Below, piece by piece: positions 32,073 to 41,118 of a DNA stretch of 64,000 bases. Under the pieces are notes generated by a model that saw only the letters and a program-made list of their open reading frames with translations, had not been told where the DNA came from and searched no databases. Source of the DNA: Bacteroidota bacterium. GTDB taxonomy: Bacteria; Bacteroidota; Bacteroidia; Bacteroidales; Lentimicrobiaceae. The stretch spans positions 1 to 64,000 of the forward strand of contig WSXU01000009.1 of the NCBI GenBank assembly GCA_009773455.1, in the 5' to 3' direction. The position numbers were made by a program, and so were the translations under genes. How positions within the stretch are numbered: the first letter of the stretch is position 1; the number at the start of each line of letters is the position of its first letter.

Positions 32073-34019
32073 ATGAAACCGAACAATCCGACCCAACATA
32101 AATTAAGTCTTGCAGGCCTGCTGATTACACTCGGAATAGTATATGGCGACCTCGGGACGTCGCCCCTGTATGTAATGAAGGCGATACTCGGAGGTGCTGA
32201 CCACATCAACGAAGCATTTATTCTCGGGGCCATATCCTGCATTTTCTGGACACTGACGCTGCAGACAACCGTGAAATATGTGCTGCTTACCCTCAGGGCT
32301 GACAACAAGGGTGAAGGAGGAATTTTCTCGCTCTATGCGCTTATCCGGCGAAAAGCAAAATGGGCTTTTATTTTTGCCATCATCGGCGGCAGTACATTGC
32401 TTGCCGACGGGATCATTACACCGGCCATTACAGTTACTTCAGCTGTGGAAGGGCTCCGTTTTGTCAACCATGACCTGCCGGTTTTGCCGATTGTACTTGT
32501 GATCATCACAGCCCTTTTTACCATTCAGCAATTCGGAACCCGGTTCCTGGGGAAGATATTCGGACCAACCATGGTAATCTGGTTCAGTATGCTGGCCATC
32601 ATCGGGATCTGGCAGATCAACTCCTACCCTGCCGTACTGAAGGCATTCAATCCCTATTATGCCTACCAGCTTCTAACGGCCTATCCGGGAGGGTTTTTTA
32701 TTCTTGGTGCGGTATTTCTGGCCACTACCGGAGCCGAGGCACTTTATTCAGACCTCGGGCATTGTGGCCTCAGAAACATACAGATCTCATGGATTTTCGT
32801 TAAGTCAAGCCTCGTATTGAATTACCTTGGTCAGGGCGCCTGGATACTGACCCATCCCGAACTGATCAATGGCTCCGTTAACCCCTTTTATGCCGCCATG
32901 CCATCCTGGTTTCTCATTACCGGCATCCTGATAGCCACCGCGGCTTCTGTGATTGCCAGCCAGGCCCTGATCAGCGGATCCTACACCATCGTAAGTGAAG
33001 CCATCCTGCTGAATTTCTGGCCCAAACTCAAAATCAATTACCCCGCGGCTGTTAAAGGACAGATGTATATTTCGAGTATCAACTGGATGCTTTATATCTG
33101 CTGCGTGTTTGTCATCCTCTATTTCGGGGAGTCATCGAATATGGAAGCGGCCTATGGATTGTCCATCACCATTACCATGCTGATGACAACCGTTTTACTG
33201 GCCAAGTACCTGCAGCTGAAGCACATTTCACCCATTTTCATTTTTGTGATCCTGGCAGTATACTTCTCGATTGAAGGAACTTTTCTGTTCTCCAATCTGC
33301 AGAAGTTCACCCATGGAGGCTGGGTTACCATTATGATCGCCGGGTTCCTGATCATCGTGATGTATGTGTGGTTTAAGGGCCGGGAGATCAAGAAAAGATT
33401 TACAGCCTTTGTTAAGATCGCTGATTACGAAAAAGTGCTGACAGACCTGAAAAATGACACGACACTGCCACTCTATGCCAACAACCTGGTGTACCTGACC
33501 CGTGCCGACTACAGCACCGACATTGAAAGCAAGATCATTTACTCACTGATCAACAAGAGTCCGAAAAGGGCCAATAAATACTGGTTTATTCATGTCAATG
33601 TGCTGGATGATCCATGGACACTGGAATATTCGGTAGAATCACTGGTCCCGGACGTAATCAACCGGGTTGAATTCAGGATCGGATTTAAGATACAACCCAG
33701 GGTGAACCTGTATTTCAAGCAGGTGCTTGAAGAAATGAAACTCAACCATGAGTGTGAAATGGACAGCTCGTATCCTTCACTGAGAAAACATGGTATTCCG
33801 GGCGACTTCAAATATGTGATCATCGACAGGATTCAGAACTATGACTTTAATTTCGCACCCTTCGATCAGCTTATTATGGACCTGTATGCCATACTGAAAA
33901 AGATGGGTGTATCAGATGTAAGGGCTTATGGTCTGGATACCAGCTCGGTGCTGGTAGAGCACGTACCTTTGCAGATGGATACCCAGAAACCGAACCTGGT
34001 CAGGGTAAATCCATCATGA
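32073..34019 (+). CDS. kup: KUP-family potassium uptake protein
   Basis: A 648-residue K+ symporter of the KUP/HAK/KT family. It opens with the family signature 'LITLGIVYGDLGTSPLYVM', followed by 'KGEGGIFSLYALIRR' and 'ADGIITPAITVTSAVEGL'. About twelve hydrophobic segments fill residues 10-435. 'YSDLGHCG' is the conserved loop after the fifth to sixth segment. A cytoplasmic C-terminal domain of about 200 residues completes it. Members take up K+ with H+ and help at low potassium or under osmotic stress. The gene is monocistronic, with its own strong promoter. It is complete. Confidence 0.95.
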   Translation: MKPNNPTQHKLSLAGLLITLGIVYGDLGTSPLYVMKAILGGADHINEAFILGAISCIFWTLTLQTTVKYVLLTLRADNKGEGGIFSLYALIRRKAKWAFIFAIIGGSTLLADGIITPAITVTSAVEGLRFVNHDLPVLPIVLVIITALFTIQQFGTRFLGKIFGPTMVIWFSMLAIIGIWQINSYPAVLKAFNPYYAYQLLTAYPGGFFILGAVFLATTGAEALYSDLGHCGLRNIQISWIFVKSSLVLNYLGQGAWILTHPELINGSVNPFYAAMPSWFLITGILIATAASVIASQALISGSYTIVSEAILLNFWPKLKINYPAAVKGQMYISSINWMLYICCVFVILYFGESSNMEAAYGLSITITMLMTTVLLAKYLQLKHISPIFIFVILAVYFSIEGTFLFSNLQKFTHGGWVTIMIAGFLIIVMYVWFKGREIKKRFTAFVKIADYEKVLTDLKNDTTLPLYANNLVYLTRADYSTDIESKIIYSLINKSPKRANKYWFIHVNVLDDPWTLEYSVESLVPDVINRVEFRIGFKIQPRVNLYFKQVLEEMKLNHECEMDSSYPSLRKHGIPGDFKYVIIDRIQNYDFNFAPFDQLIMDLYAILKKMGVSDVRAYGLDTSSVLVEHVPLQMDTQKPNLVRVNPS

Positions 34020-34166
34020 ATCTTCCGGAGTTGAAGTACCTGAATGTATTTATCAGATTATCAGGAATTTAGAAGGAATCAAACCATGCGCCAAATCAAA
34101 AACAGGGTATTCACCAGCATATCTTAAAAAAAATGAATTTTCCATTTTTTCAGGCAACATTGTTTG

Positions 34167-34174
34167 TATATTTG
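34167..34174 (+). promoter_or_regulatory. -7 box (TATATTTG)
   Basis: An exact TAnnTTTG match 24 bases before ATG 34199 and about 800 bases before exbB. It may drive the uncertain gene at 34199, the TonB operon, or both. No clean -33 TTTG is seen; a T6 run lies near 34145. Confidence 0.5.
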
Positions 34175-34198
34175 CACCCGTTAAAATCCTAGTGAAGG

Positions 34199-34645
34199 AT
34201 GGCTTTCGCTGATCATAATTTTTCTACAAACCAGAATTTCCGGACCTTCTCCTTTTGCACCGGCATACTGGCGTTTATGGTGTTTCTTTTCATCAATACT
34301 CCTGTTTCAAAAGAACCCGGGCAAAATAACCTTTTCGGATCCGATACCAATATAAATAATGGTGTTCTTGATATAAGCCTTACAGAATTCCAGACAGTCT
34401 ACAGAATTCCTCAGAAAATTTTCGGTCAGGGCAACACTACTGAAGGGTGTCACATCAGCAATACCCTGATTGAAATCAATGTAAAAGATCCTGAACCAAA
34501 TAAATTCAGAGCCTGCGCCCAATGGGATGTCAATCTTGGTCAAGTGAGAATGCCACCATTCTTTGGCTTTGACAACCGGTATTCAGCTGATTTCTTTTAC
34601 AGCCTACCTGACATCATCACAAATTCATCTCCTCTCCGATTATAG
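34199..34645 (+). CDS. Uncertain small membrane-anchored protein
   Basis: A 148-residue open frame with plausible codon use. One hydrophobic segment at about residues 18-34 (FCTGILAFMVFLFINTP) would anchor or export it. The remainder has four-residue aromatic/acidic patterns but no recognisable domain. It follows a good -7 box at the right distance, but GAAGG touches the ATG, so the start signal is poor. No family is recognised. It could be a genuine orphan, a decayed gene, or chance coding in a long leader of the exbB operon. Confidence 0.35.
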   Translation: MAFADHNFSTNQNFRTFSFCTGILAFMVFLFINTPVSKEPGQNNLFGSDTNINNGVLDISLTEFQTVYRIPQKIFGQGNTTEGCHISNTLIEINVKDPEPNKFRACAQWDVNLGQVRMPPFFGFDNRYSADFFYSLPDIITNSSPLRL

Positions 34646-34978
34646 AGACCAGAGTAGTCTTTCCTGTGCGTTTCTCATAATTATCCTGTTACCGGCCAGT
34701 TTCAGCAAGTCCTGTTGACAAAGGTTCAGGTTGGATTCTGACTTTGGAATCCGGTCAGGGAATTGCAGATACCATCCAATTTAGGAGAGCAATATATTCA
34801 CCTGTGACAGGTAACGACAGACATCTTTTCTGGTTTGTCACTCCATCATCACGTAATCCCAGTCATAATCTACCATCAGCCGGTGGTATCAGGTGCATTG
34901 CGGAATTCAGGAACGTCTGTTCCGTAGTATCAACTTTGAATCAACTTAAAACCGAAGAATAACCTAAACATTGAATTT
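34646..34978. other. Intergenic region, 333 bases
   Basis: A 72-residue frame (34744-34962) exists but has no family-like features. A small inverted repeat (GGATTC / GAATCC near 34733-34752) is the only structure noticed before exbB. Confidence 0.3.
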
Positions 34979-35791
34979 ATGAAAACCAGCAAACTGAAAT
35001 CAGGCAAAGGAATCAGCATTAACTTTTCTTCATTGGTCATTCCCGTGGCACTCATAGTTGCCATTATTATTTTCAAGTTTATCATGGGAAACCCTGAGAA
35101 TTTCCAGGGCAATGATTCTGAAAACGCGGCCCTGCCGGGAAATTATTATGGAATAATTTACAAAGGGGGGTTCATTGTTCCGGTAATTATGACACTTCTG
35201 CTTACAGTAATCACTTTTGTCGTGGAAAGATTTATTGCCATTCAGAAAGCCACCGGCAAGGGTGTAATTCCCGTATTCGTTGGAGACATCAAGGATCATC
35301 TTGAACACAACAATGTAAAACTGGCCATTGAATCCTGTGATACTCAGAAAGGATCTGTTGCCAATGTAATAAAATCGGTATTGTACAGGTACCAGGCTTT
35401 GCTTTCGCAGGCTGAATTGACCCGTGACCAGAAGGTTGCCACACTCAACAAAGAGATTGAAGACGCAACATCGCTTGAGTTACCCGGGCTGGAACAAAAT
35501 CTTGTCGTACTGGCGACCATTACATCACTTGCAACACTGATGGGTTTGCTGGGCACTGTTTTGGGTATGATCAGGGCTTTTTCTGCCCTGGCCAATGCAG
35601 GAGCACCTGATTCAGTTGCTCTGGCTCAGGGAATTTCCGAAGCTCTGGTAAATACCGCTTTCGGAATCGGGACAGCGGTTGTAGCAATGATATTCTACAA
35701 TTATTTCACAACCCGAATTGACAAAATTACTTACAGCATCGACGAAGCCGGGTTAAGCATTGTTCAGATGTTCCAGACAAAACAGGCCTGA
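34979..35791 (+). CDS. exbB: MotA/TolQ/ExbB proton channel family protein
   Basis: A 270-residue inner-membrane subunit of the TonB energising motor. Membrane segments are seen at about residues 17-38, 57-80, 165-190 and 212-235. The conserved MotA/ExbB stretch is 'LVVLATITSLATLMGLLGTV' followed by 'GMIRAFSALANAG' and 'ISEALVNTAFGIGTAVVAMI'. With ExbD it forms a proton channel whose energy TonB carries to outer-membrane receptors. It has an extra N-terminal hydrophobic segment compared with short ExbB forms, as in other Bacteroidota. It is the first gene of a dense operon; exbD follows after 34 bases. Confidence 0.93.
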   Translation: MKTSKLKSGKGISINFSSLVIPVALIVAIIIFKFIMGNPENFQGNDSENAALPGNYYGIIYKGGFIVPVIMTLLLTVITFVVERFIAIQKATGKGVIPVFVGDIKDHLEHNNVKLAIESCDTQKGSVANVIKSVLYRYQALLSQAELTRDQKVATLNKEIEDATSLELPGLEQNLVVLATITSLATLMGLLGTVLGMIRAFSALANAGAPDSVALAQGISEALVNTAFGIGTAVVAMIFYNYFTTRIDKITYSIDEAGLSIVQMFQTKQA

Positions 35792-35825
35792 TGCAAACTG
35801 ATTGCACAATTCAAAAAACCAGACC

Positions 35826-36431
35826 ATGCCAAAAGTAAAAATTCCGCGCAAAAGCACCTGGGTTGATATGACGGCCATGTGTGATGTAGCCTTTCTGCTG
35901 CTCACTTTTTTTATGCTGACATCCAACTTTACAAAGAAGGAGCCCGTGCTTGTTGCTACACCATCTTCAATTTCTGAAATCAAAATACCGGAAACCAATG
36001 TCATGACCATGCTGATTGATAAAAGCGGTAAGATCTATTTCGGAATTGACGGACAGGATAACAGGCAACAACTGTTACAAATGATGGGAGAAACCTTTAA
36101 GATTAAGTTTTCGCAGGAAGAAATCAAAACCTACACATTACTTGATCTTTGCGGAAACCCGATCGAATCCATGAGTTCATTTCTCAAAATGAAACCTGAG
36201 GTCAGGGATTTACCGCAAAATAATCAGGGAATCCCGGCAGATTCAACCAACAATCAATTGATTGAATGGGTAAAAGCGGCAAGAATTGTCAATCCGGAAT
36301 TAAGGATTGCCATCAAGGCCGATGAATCCACCCCTTTCCCGGTGGTTAAAAAAGTAATGAAAACTTTACAGACACTTGAAGAAAACCGTTATAACCTGAT
36401 AACCAGGCTAGAGGGGGAATCTGACATATAA
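35826..36431 (+). CDS. exbD: ExbD/TolR family biopolymer transport protein (first copy)
   Basis: A 201-residue single-pass inner-membrane protein. Start 35826 (MPKVKIPRKS) is chosen because the longer frame needs a TTG at 35802. The membrane helix contains the essential aspartate Asp20 in 'VDMTAMCDVAFLLLTFFMLT', which takes part in proton movement. The periplasmic part is longer than the usual 140 residues, with an insertion around residues 85-150. It lies between exbB and a second exbD, and the two ExbD copies probably form a mixed dimer inside the ExbB pentamer; that is inference. Confidence 0.92.
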   Translation: MPKVKIPRKSTWVDMTAMCDVAFLLLTFFMLTSNFTKKEPVLVATPSSISEIKIPETNVMTMLIDKSGKIYFGIDGQDNRQQLLQMMGETFKIKFSQEEIKTYTLLDLCGNPIESMSSFLKMKPEVRDLPQNNQGIPADSTNNQLIEWVKAARIVNPELRIAIKADESTPFPVVKKVMKTLQTLEENRYNLITRLEGESDI

Positions 36432-36447
36432 TTTAAAAATCAGAATT

Positions 36448-37065
36448 ATGGCTGAAATAAGTCAAGATCAGGGTTCACATAAAAAAGGCAAAGGGAAGAA
36501 GCGATCCAAAAAGCTATCTACACGTATTGACCTCACCCCAATGGTTGACCTGGGCTTTTTGTTGATCACATTCTTTATGCTGGCAACAACCCTGATAAAA
36601 CCACAGACCATGGAAATTACCATGCCATCCAACAAGGATGTAACCGAAGATAACCAGACAGTAGCAAAAGCATCTCAGGCTGTAACACTGATACTGGGCG
36701 GGAAAGATAAAGTTTTCTATTACTTCGGCAAAACCGAGGGAGCACAGTTAACTGCTACAGATTATTCTGCCGGGGGATTAAGAAAACTGTTACTTCAGAA
36801 AAACTTCTCCATCATCAAACAGGTCGAAGACCTTAAATCCGAAAAGACAAAGACACGGATGAAAGATGAAGTCTACAAGAGTCAGCTCTCAAAGATCAAA
36901 TCAGGTAAAAATGCGCCGGTTGTCAGAATCATGGCAACCGATAAAGCAAGTTATAAAAACCTGGTTGATGCACTTGATGAGATGAATATCTGTTATATCA
37001 GCCGGTATGCGATCGTTGACATTGATGCTGCTGACCAGGCTTTGATTGCAGGAAAGGATATTTAA
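36448..37065 (+). CDS. exbD: ExbD/TolR family biopolymer transport protein (second copy)
   Basis: A 205-residue ExbD. A lysine-rich cytoplasmic start (KKGKGKKRSKKL) precedes the membrane helix, with essential Asp34 in 'RIDLTPMVDLGFLLITFFML'. The periplasmic part ends 'LVDALDEMNICYISRYAIV', the typical ExbD C-terminal fold. It is related to, but clearly different from, the first copy, and both are in one transcript 16 bases apart. Confidence 0.92.
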   Translation: MAEISQDQGSHKKGKGKKRSKKLSTRIDLTPMVDLGFLLITFFMLATTLIKPQTMEITMPSNKDVTEDNQTVAKASQAVTLILGGKDKVFYYFGKTEGAQLTATDYSAGGLRKLLLQKNFSIIKQVEDLKSEKTKTRMKDEVYKSQLSKIKSGKNAPVVRIMATDKASYKNLVDALDEMNICYISRYAIVDIDAADQALIAGKDI

Positions 37066-37091
37066 ATAATCCACCAGAAAAACTGAATCAC

Positions 37092-37910
37092 ATGCCAAAG
37101 ACAAATATTTTCTCAAATGAATGGTGCAGGATTGTTTTTGATTCCCGTCTTAAGGAATATGGCGCATATGAGATGCGAACGACTTCTTCAAACAGGCATC
37201 GGATATCAATCATAATAACCATTGCGATTTTCATCTCAGTTTTCCTGCTCCCGAAACTCATCAGGAGTATAATACCTGAACGAAAGGAAGTTAATGTTGA
37301 AGTTACCTCCCTTGCAAAAATAGACCTTGAAAAAAACAAGCAGAAAGTAGCTGAGCCCATCATTGAGCAGGCGCCGCCTGAAAAAATCAAAAGCACCATT
37401 AAATTTACCCCACCGGTTATCAAGGATGACAGCGAGGTAAAGGATGAGGATATTATGAAAACCCAGGAGGAAGTCAATGATTCAAAACTGAGTATTTCCG
37501 TAGCTGATGTTGAAGGGAACAGTAATGATCTTGATGCAGTAGACTTAGCTGACCTTCAACAGGAACAGAATAAAGTCGTTGAAGAGAATGAGCAGCCTTT
37601 TACGGTGGTTGAACAGATGCCGGAATTTCCAGGCGGTGATGAGGCCAGGGTTGCCTTTCTCCGTGAAAACCTGAAATTTCCTCAGATAGCCAGAGAAAGC
37701 GGTATCACCGGAACAGTTTACCTGACCTTTGTGATCGGGAAGGATGGCCGGATTTCAAACGTACGGCTATTAAGGGGTATTGGTGGGGGCTGCGACGAGG
37801 AAGCCATCAGGGTACTTAAACTGATGCCACCATGGATACCCGGAAAACAGGGCGGTAAATCCGTGCCGGTTCAGTTTAATCTTCCTATAAAATTTACTCT
37901 TGCCGGTTAA
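37092..37910 (+). CDS. tonB: TonB family energy transducer
   Basis: A 272-residue TonB. A short cytoplasmic part carries 'SRLKEYGAYEMRT', a conserved Bacteroidota TonB start. The membrane anchor is at residues 37-57. A charged periplasmic linker follows, including 'PIIEQAPPEKIKSTIKF'. The C-terminal TonB domain (about 180-272) shows 'MPEFPGGDEARVAFLRENLK', 'TGTVYLTFVIGKDGRISNVR' and 'PPWIPGKQGGKSVPVQFNLP'. It carries the ExbB/ExbD-derived force to receptors such as the one at 10311. Confidence 0.95.
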   Translation: MPKTNIFSNEWCRIVFDSRLKEYGAYEMRTTSSNRHRISIIITIAIFISVFLLPKLIRSIIPERKEVNVEVTSLAKIDLEKNKQKVAEPIIEQAPPEKIKSTIKFTPPVIKDDSEVKDEDIMKTQEEVNDSKLSISVADVEGNSNDLDAVDLADLQQEQNKVVEENEQPFTVVEQMPEFPGGDEARVAFLRENLKFPQIARESGITGTVYLTFVIGKDGRISNVRLLRGIGGGCDEEAIRVLKLMPPWIPGKQGGKSVPVQFNLPIKFTLAG

Positions 37911-37915
37911 TCCTT

Positions 37916-38122
37916 ATGAAAAATAAACTCAAAACATATCTATTATGGTTGATGCCGGCATTTTATCTGCTGGCATCAGCCTTTCTCTTTAGCCAGGGCC
38001 TTAGTAATCTGAGCAAATCGCAGAATCTTATTCTCGGTACAATCTTGTTGCTTTATTCGTTATTCAGGTTTTACCGGGCTTTCAAATCAATCCGTACAGA
38101 TGAAAAAGAAGTGGATGATTAG
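37916..38122 (+). CDS. Small two-helix membrane protein in the TonB operon
   Basis: A 68-residue protein with two membrane helices ('YLLWLMPAFYLLASAFLFSQ' and 'LILGTILLLYSLFRFYRAF') and a charged tail. The TonB gene ends 5 bases upstream, and the next gene's start overlaps its end. Small proteins of this form are seen in the same place in other Bacteroidota TonB operons. No function is known. Confidence 0.8.
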   Translation: MKNKLKTYLLWLMPAFYLLASAFLFSQGLSNLSKSQNLILGTILLLYSLFRFYRAFKSIRTDEKEVDD

Positions 38123-39089
38123 GAGAGGTTGCGCACCAACCAATAATAGGCATTATCCCGGAATCCGGTTTCTCCTGTGGCTGGCTTTGCCGCTGATTAT
38201 ATTGCTTTCCTGCAACCCGAATAAAAGAGAGAACCCAACAGATACTCCGACTACCGGGAACATTAAAATGGTTGTTGATGCTTCATTTCTACCCATCATA
38301 CAGGCACAGCTTGAGGTATTCCATGCCGTTTATAAATATGCAAAAATCACCCCGATACCCCTGGCAGAGGGTGATGCATTTGAGCTATTGTTCAAAGACA
38401 GTGTGAGGCTGATTCTTGCTTCCCGTCCGCTAAGTAAAAATGAAATTGAGTATTTCAATAGTAAAAAGATATTCCCCAAGCAGGTAAAAATTGCCGTTGA
38501 TGGGATTGCCATGATAGTTAACCGTAAGAACCCGGATTCAACCTTTACAGTAAGCCAGTTGGCCGGAATTCTCAGGGGAGATATCAGCACCTGGGATCAG
38601 ATCAGTAAAGACAATCACACCGGAAAAATAAGCCTTAAGTTTGATCATCCACATTCAGGGCTTGTCAGATATATGATGGATTCTATTGCAAAAACCGATA
38701 AACTGGGATCTCAAATCTCAGCAGACGTCAACAACACAGGTGTGATTGACTATGTTGCGCTGAACCCTGGTGCAGCCGGCCTGATCGGGGTGAGTTGGAT
38801 CAGCGACAGGGATGATTCGACCTGTCTTTCATTCCAGAACCGGATAAGGGTAGCCAGGATCGGGGCATCCCAGTTGATAGATGCCTATAAACCTTACCAG
38901 GCATATATTGCAACAGAACAATACCCTTTAACCCGGGATATTTACCTGATATCGACCGATCCGCATCTGGGGCTTGCAGATGGATTTATCTCGTTTGCTT
39001 CAAGCGACAAAGGTCAGCGCATTATACTTAAATCAGGGATTCTGCCTGCTGTAGCACCTATCAGGTTGATACAGGTAAATGATCAATGA
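38100..39089 (+). CDS. PstS-like substrate-binding lipoprotein
   Basis: A 329-residue lipoprotein (lipobox 'LIILLSC', Cys38) with the two-lobe fold of PstS-type phosphate-binding proteins. Seen are 'VVDASFLPIIQAQLEVFHAV', 'FKDSVRLILASRPLSKNE', 'IAVDGIAMIVNRKNPDSTFT' and 'GILRGDISTWDQI', the last being the PstS-family motif. No pstCAB transporter is nearby; the gene is embedded in the TonB operon. It may bind an anion or have taken on a structural role. The start at 38100 overlaps the previous gene by 23 bases; an in-frame ATG at 38115 would overlap by 8. Confidence 0.85.
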   Translation: MKKKWMIRRGCAPTNNRHYPGIRFLLWLALPLIILLSCNPNKRENPTDTPTTGNIKMVVDASFLPIIQAQLEVFHAVYKYAKITPIPLAEGDAFELLFKDSVRLILASRPLSKNEIEYFNSKKIFPKQVKIAVDGIAMIVNRKNPDSTFTVSQLAGILRGDISTWDQISKDNHTGKISLKFDHPHSGLVRYMMDSIAKTDKLGSQISADVNNTGVIDYVALNPGAAGLIGVSWISDRDDSTCLSFQNRIRVARIGASQLIDAYKPYQAYIATEQYPLTRDIYLISTDPHLGLADGFISFASSDKGQRIILKSGILPAVAPIRLIQVNDQ

Positions 39090-40831
39090 TGCCACAAAGA
39101 AATAAACCTATGAAAAAAACAATGATCCTGCCAATGGCTATCCAATTGATGGCTGCAAATATCTTACTAATGGCCGGCCCGTTAATAGCTCAGGTTGTAA
39201 CTCCACAAACTGACAGGGTAACCTGGTATCTTCAGACAGAACAGATTGCCCTGGCAAAATCAGTGATGTTAAAGTCTCTGGAAAACAAGACAATTTCTGC
39301 CGATCAGGCCTTTAATCTGGGTAAAATATATCTTGATATTCAAAAAAACGATAGTGCTCTTCTGGCATTTAACGCAATACCTACCATGAATGAGGAGCAG
39401 CGTTTGCTGCAGCTTGCCGGGCAATTGCTGGTAGAACTTGCCCATGGAAAATCAACCGATATCAGCATGAAGATAGCCAGGGAGACAAAAGCAATAAATT
39501 CAAGCAAATCGGCGAAAGTTAAGCTCCAAATGGCACTCGTACTGGCACAAATGAATGAAACAGCCACAGCCTGGGAACTTATTGAACAGGCTTGCGCCCT
39601 GAAAACATCGGATGCCTCAACATTCACAGAAGCAGGTGATATTTATGCAAGATTGAGTTTTGTGCTGAAACAACCTGAACTTTACGGAAAAGCCTGTGGT
39701 CGTTATGAACAGGCTATATACAGGAACAAAAACTATTTGCCTGCCCGTTCATCCCTTGCCGAGGCATATTTTAAGTCCCGGAATTATTTTGAAGCCAAAA
39801 CCATCCTGAATGAAACAATGGCCATAGATTCCTCCTGGATTCCTGCCATCCGGTTGCTTGGCGAGGTGCACTACGCTTTGGGAAATTACAAACAAGCCAG
39901 CCATTATTATACCAGGTATGTGAATCTTGTAAAACCTTCAGTGGATCAGCTTCAGAAGTATACATATATCCTCTATTTCAACCAGGAATATCAGAAAGCG
40001 AAAGAAATACTCGGCACCCTCCTTTCATCTGACCCGTTGAATGCAGTTCTTTTAAGGTTGTATGCATACACCTCTGCTGAAACCAAGGCCTCAGGTGAAG
40101 GTTTGAGAGCTATTGAACAGTTTATGAAAATCAGGCAGGCCGAAGATACACTCAGGCTTATCCCAACGGATTATGAATACTACGGAAGACTTCTCAGTAT
40201 GGAATCGTATGATTCACTTGCAGTGATCCAGTTTGAAAAAGCAATACAACTGGATACCACAAAAATATCTTTATTTGAGTATACTGCAAAATCATTTGAG
40301 AAGCTCAAAAACTATGAAAAATCTGTCAGTTTTTATACACGGGCTGTGAATGCTAACCCACAAAGCCCTTCCACTCTTTGGTTCTCGAGAGGCCGGAATT
40401 GCCTGCTGTTCGCAGAAACCCCGGAAGTGGCTGCAGACTCAGTCCGTAAAACAAAGTATCTGAATCTTGCTGTTGAATCATTTTCAAAGGTTGCTGAATT
40501 ATCGCCTGTATCTCACCTTGGATTTTTATGGAAAGGCAGGGCTCTGGCGGCATTGGATCCGGAAACCAGCCAGGGACTTGCTGAGGAATGTTACCGGCAA
40601 TCCATTCTTCTGCTGGAAGCAAAAAATGCCACAGAAAAATATAAAACAGAATTGCTTGAAGCATACAGATATATGGGATACCTGAATTATTTGCGGTATG
40701 ATCAGTCTGTTAAAGATAAAAAAACCGAAGCCTCCGGTTTCAAAGATAAATCTATTGAATACTGGAATAAAATACTGACCTTTGATCCCTCAAATCAGGT
40801 TGCCCTTCAGGCTTTAAAAGCATTGAAATAA
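39086..40831 (+). CDS. Exported tetratricopeptide-repeat protein
   Basis: A 581-residue protein with a leader at about residues 9-36 (MKKTMILP... ending LIAQ; the in-frame ATG at 39110 is an alternative start) and at least eight TPR-type helix pairs. Examples are 'ARSSLAEAYFKSRNYFEAKT', 'AIRLLGEVHYALGNYKQASH' and 'LFEYTAKSFEKLKNYEKSVS'. TPR superhelices hold other proteins together. It overlaps the PstS-like gene by 4 bases (ATGA), so tight translational coupling is likely. It may be a periplasmic scaffold of the same complex; that is inference from context. Confidence 0.88.
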   Translation: MMPQRNKPMKKTMILPMAIQLMAANILLMAGPLIAQVVTPQTDRVTWYLQTEQIALAKSVMLKSLENKTISADQAFNLGKIYLDIQKNDSALLAFNAIPTMNEEQRLLQLAGQLLVELAHGKSTDISMKIARETKAINSSKSAKVKLQMALVLAQMNETATAWELIEQACALKTSDASTFTEAGDIYARLSFVLKQPELYGKACGRYEQAIYRNKNYLPARSSLAEAYFKSRNYFEAKTILNETMAIDSSWIPAIRLLGEVHYALGNYKQASHYYTRYVNLVKPSVDQLQKYTYILYFNQEYQKAKEILGTLLSSDPLNAVLLRLYAYTSAETKASGEGLRAIEQFMKIRQAEDTLRLIPTDYEYYGRLLSMESYDSLAVIQFEKAIQLDTTKISLFEYTAKSFEKLKNYEKSVSFYTRAVNANPQSPSTLWFSRGRNCLLFAETPEVAADSVRKTKYLNLAVESFSKVAELSPVSHLGFLWKGRALAALDPETSQGLAEECYRQSILLLEAKNATEKYKTELLEAYRYMGYLNYLRYDQSVKDKKTEASGFKDKSIEYWNKILTFDPSNQVALQALKALK

Positions 40832-40857
40832 ATCAAAGAACATCTATTAAAACCGCC

Positions 40858-41118
40858 ATGAGCATTTTCACAGGTCTGTTGATCATTGCAGGTATGACAT
40901 TTGTCATATCGATGCTTGTCGCATTCATTTTCTGGGCGCTGAGCCTGTTAACAGCTCCCAAAGAAATGGTGCTGACAGGAGTAAAGAAACCGGCTCCCTT
41001 TGCCAGGCACCTTATGGTGGAATGGCAGCATTTCAGGAGTTTTCAAAAACACTACAGAACTTACTGGCACAACGAAAATGCTGCCAGTAATGAACTAATT
41101 GATTTCTACCATGAATAA
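40858..41118 (+). CDS. Small membrane protein, probable gamma-like subunit of a sodium-pumping decarboxylase
   Basis: An 86-residue protein with one N-terminal membrane helix ('GMTFVISMLVAFIFWALSLL'), followed by a basic/aromatic cytoplasmic tail. The helix pattern 'GLLIIAGMTFVISMLVAFIF' resembles OadG-type gamma subunits, which stabilise the decarboxylase complex. Its stop overlaps the start of the beta-subunit gene by 8 bases, which supports that pairing. The tail lacks the histidine-rich metal-binding end of classical OadG, so the assignment stays tentative. Confidence 0.6.
   Translation: MSIFTGLLIIAGMTFVISMLVAFIFWALSLLTAPKEMVLTGVKKPAPFARHLMVEWQHFRSFQKHYRTYWHNENAASNELIDFYHE

Noticed and set aside
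38100..39089. Part of a phosphate ABC transporter (pst) operon
   Set aside because: The PstS-like gene has no pstC, pstA, pstB or phoU beside it; the context is a TonB operon.
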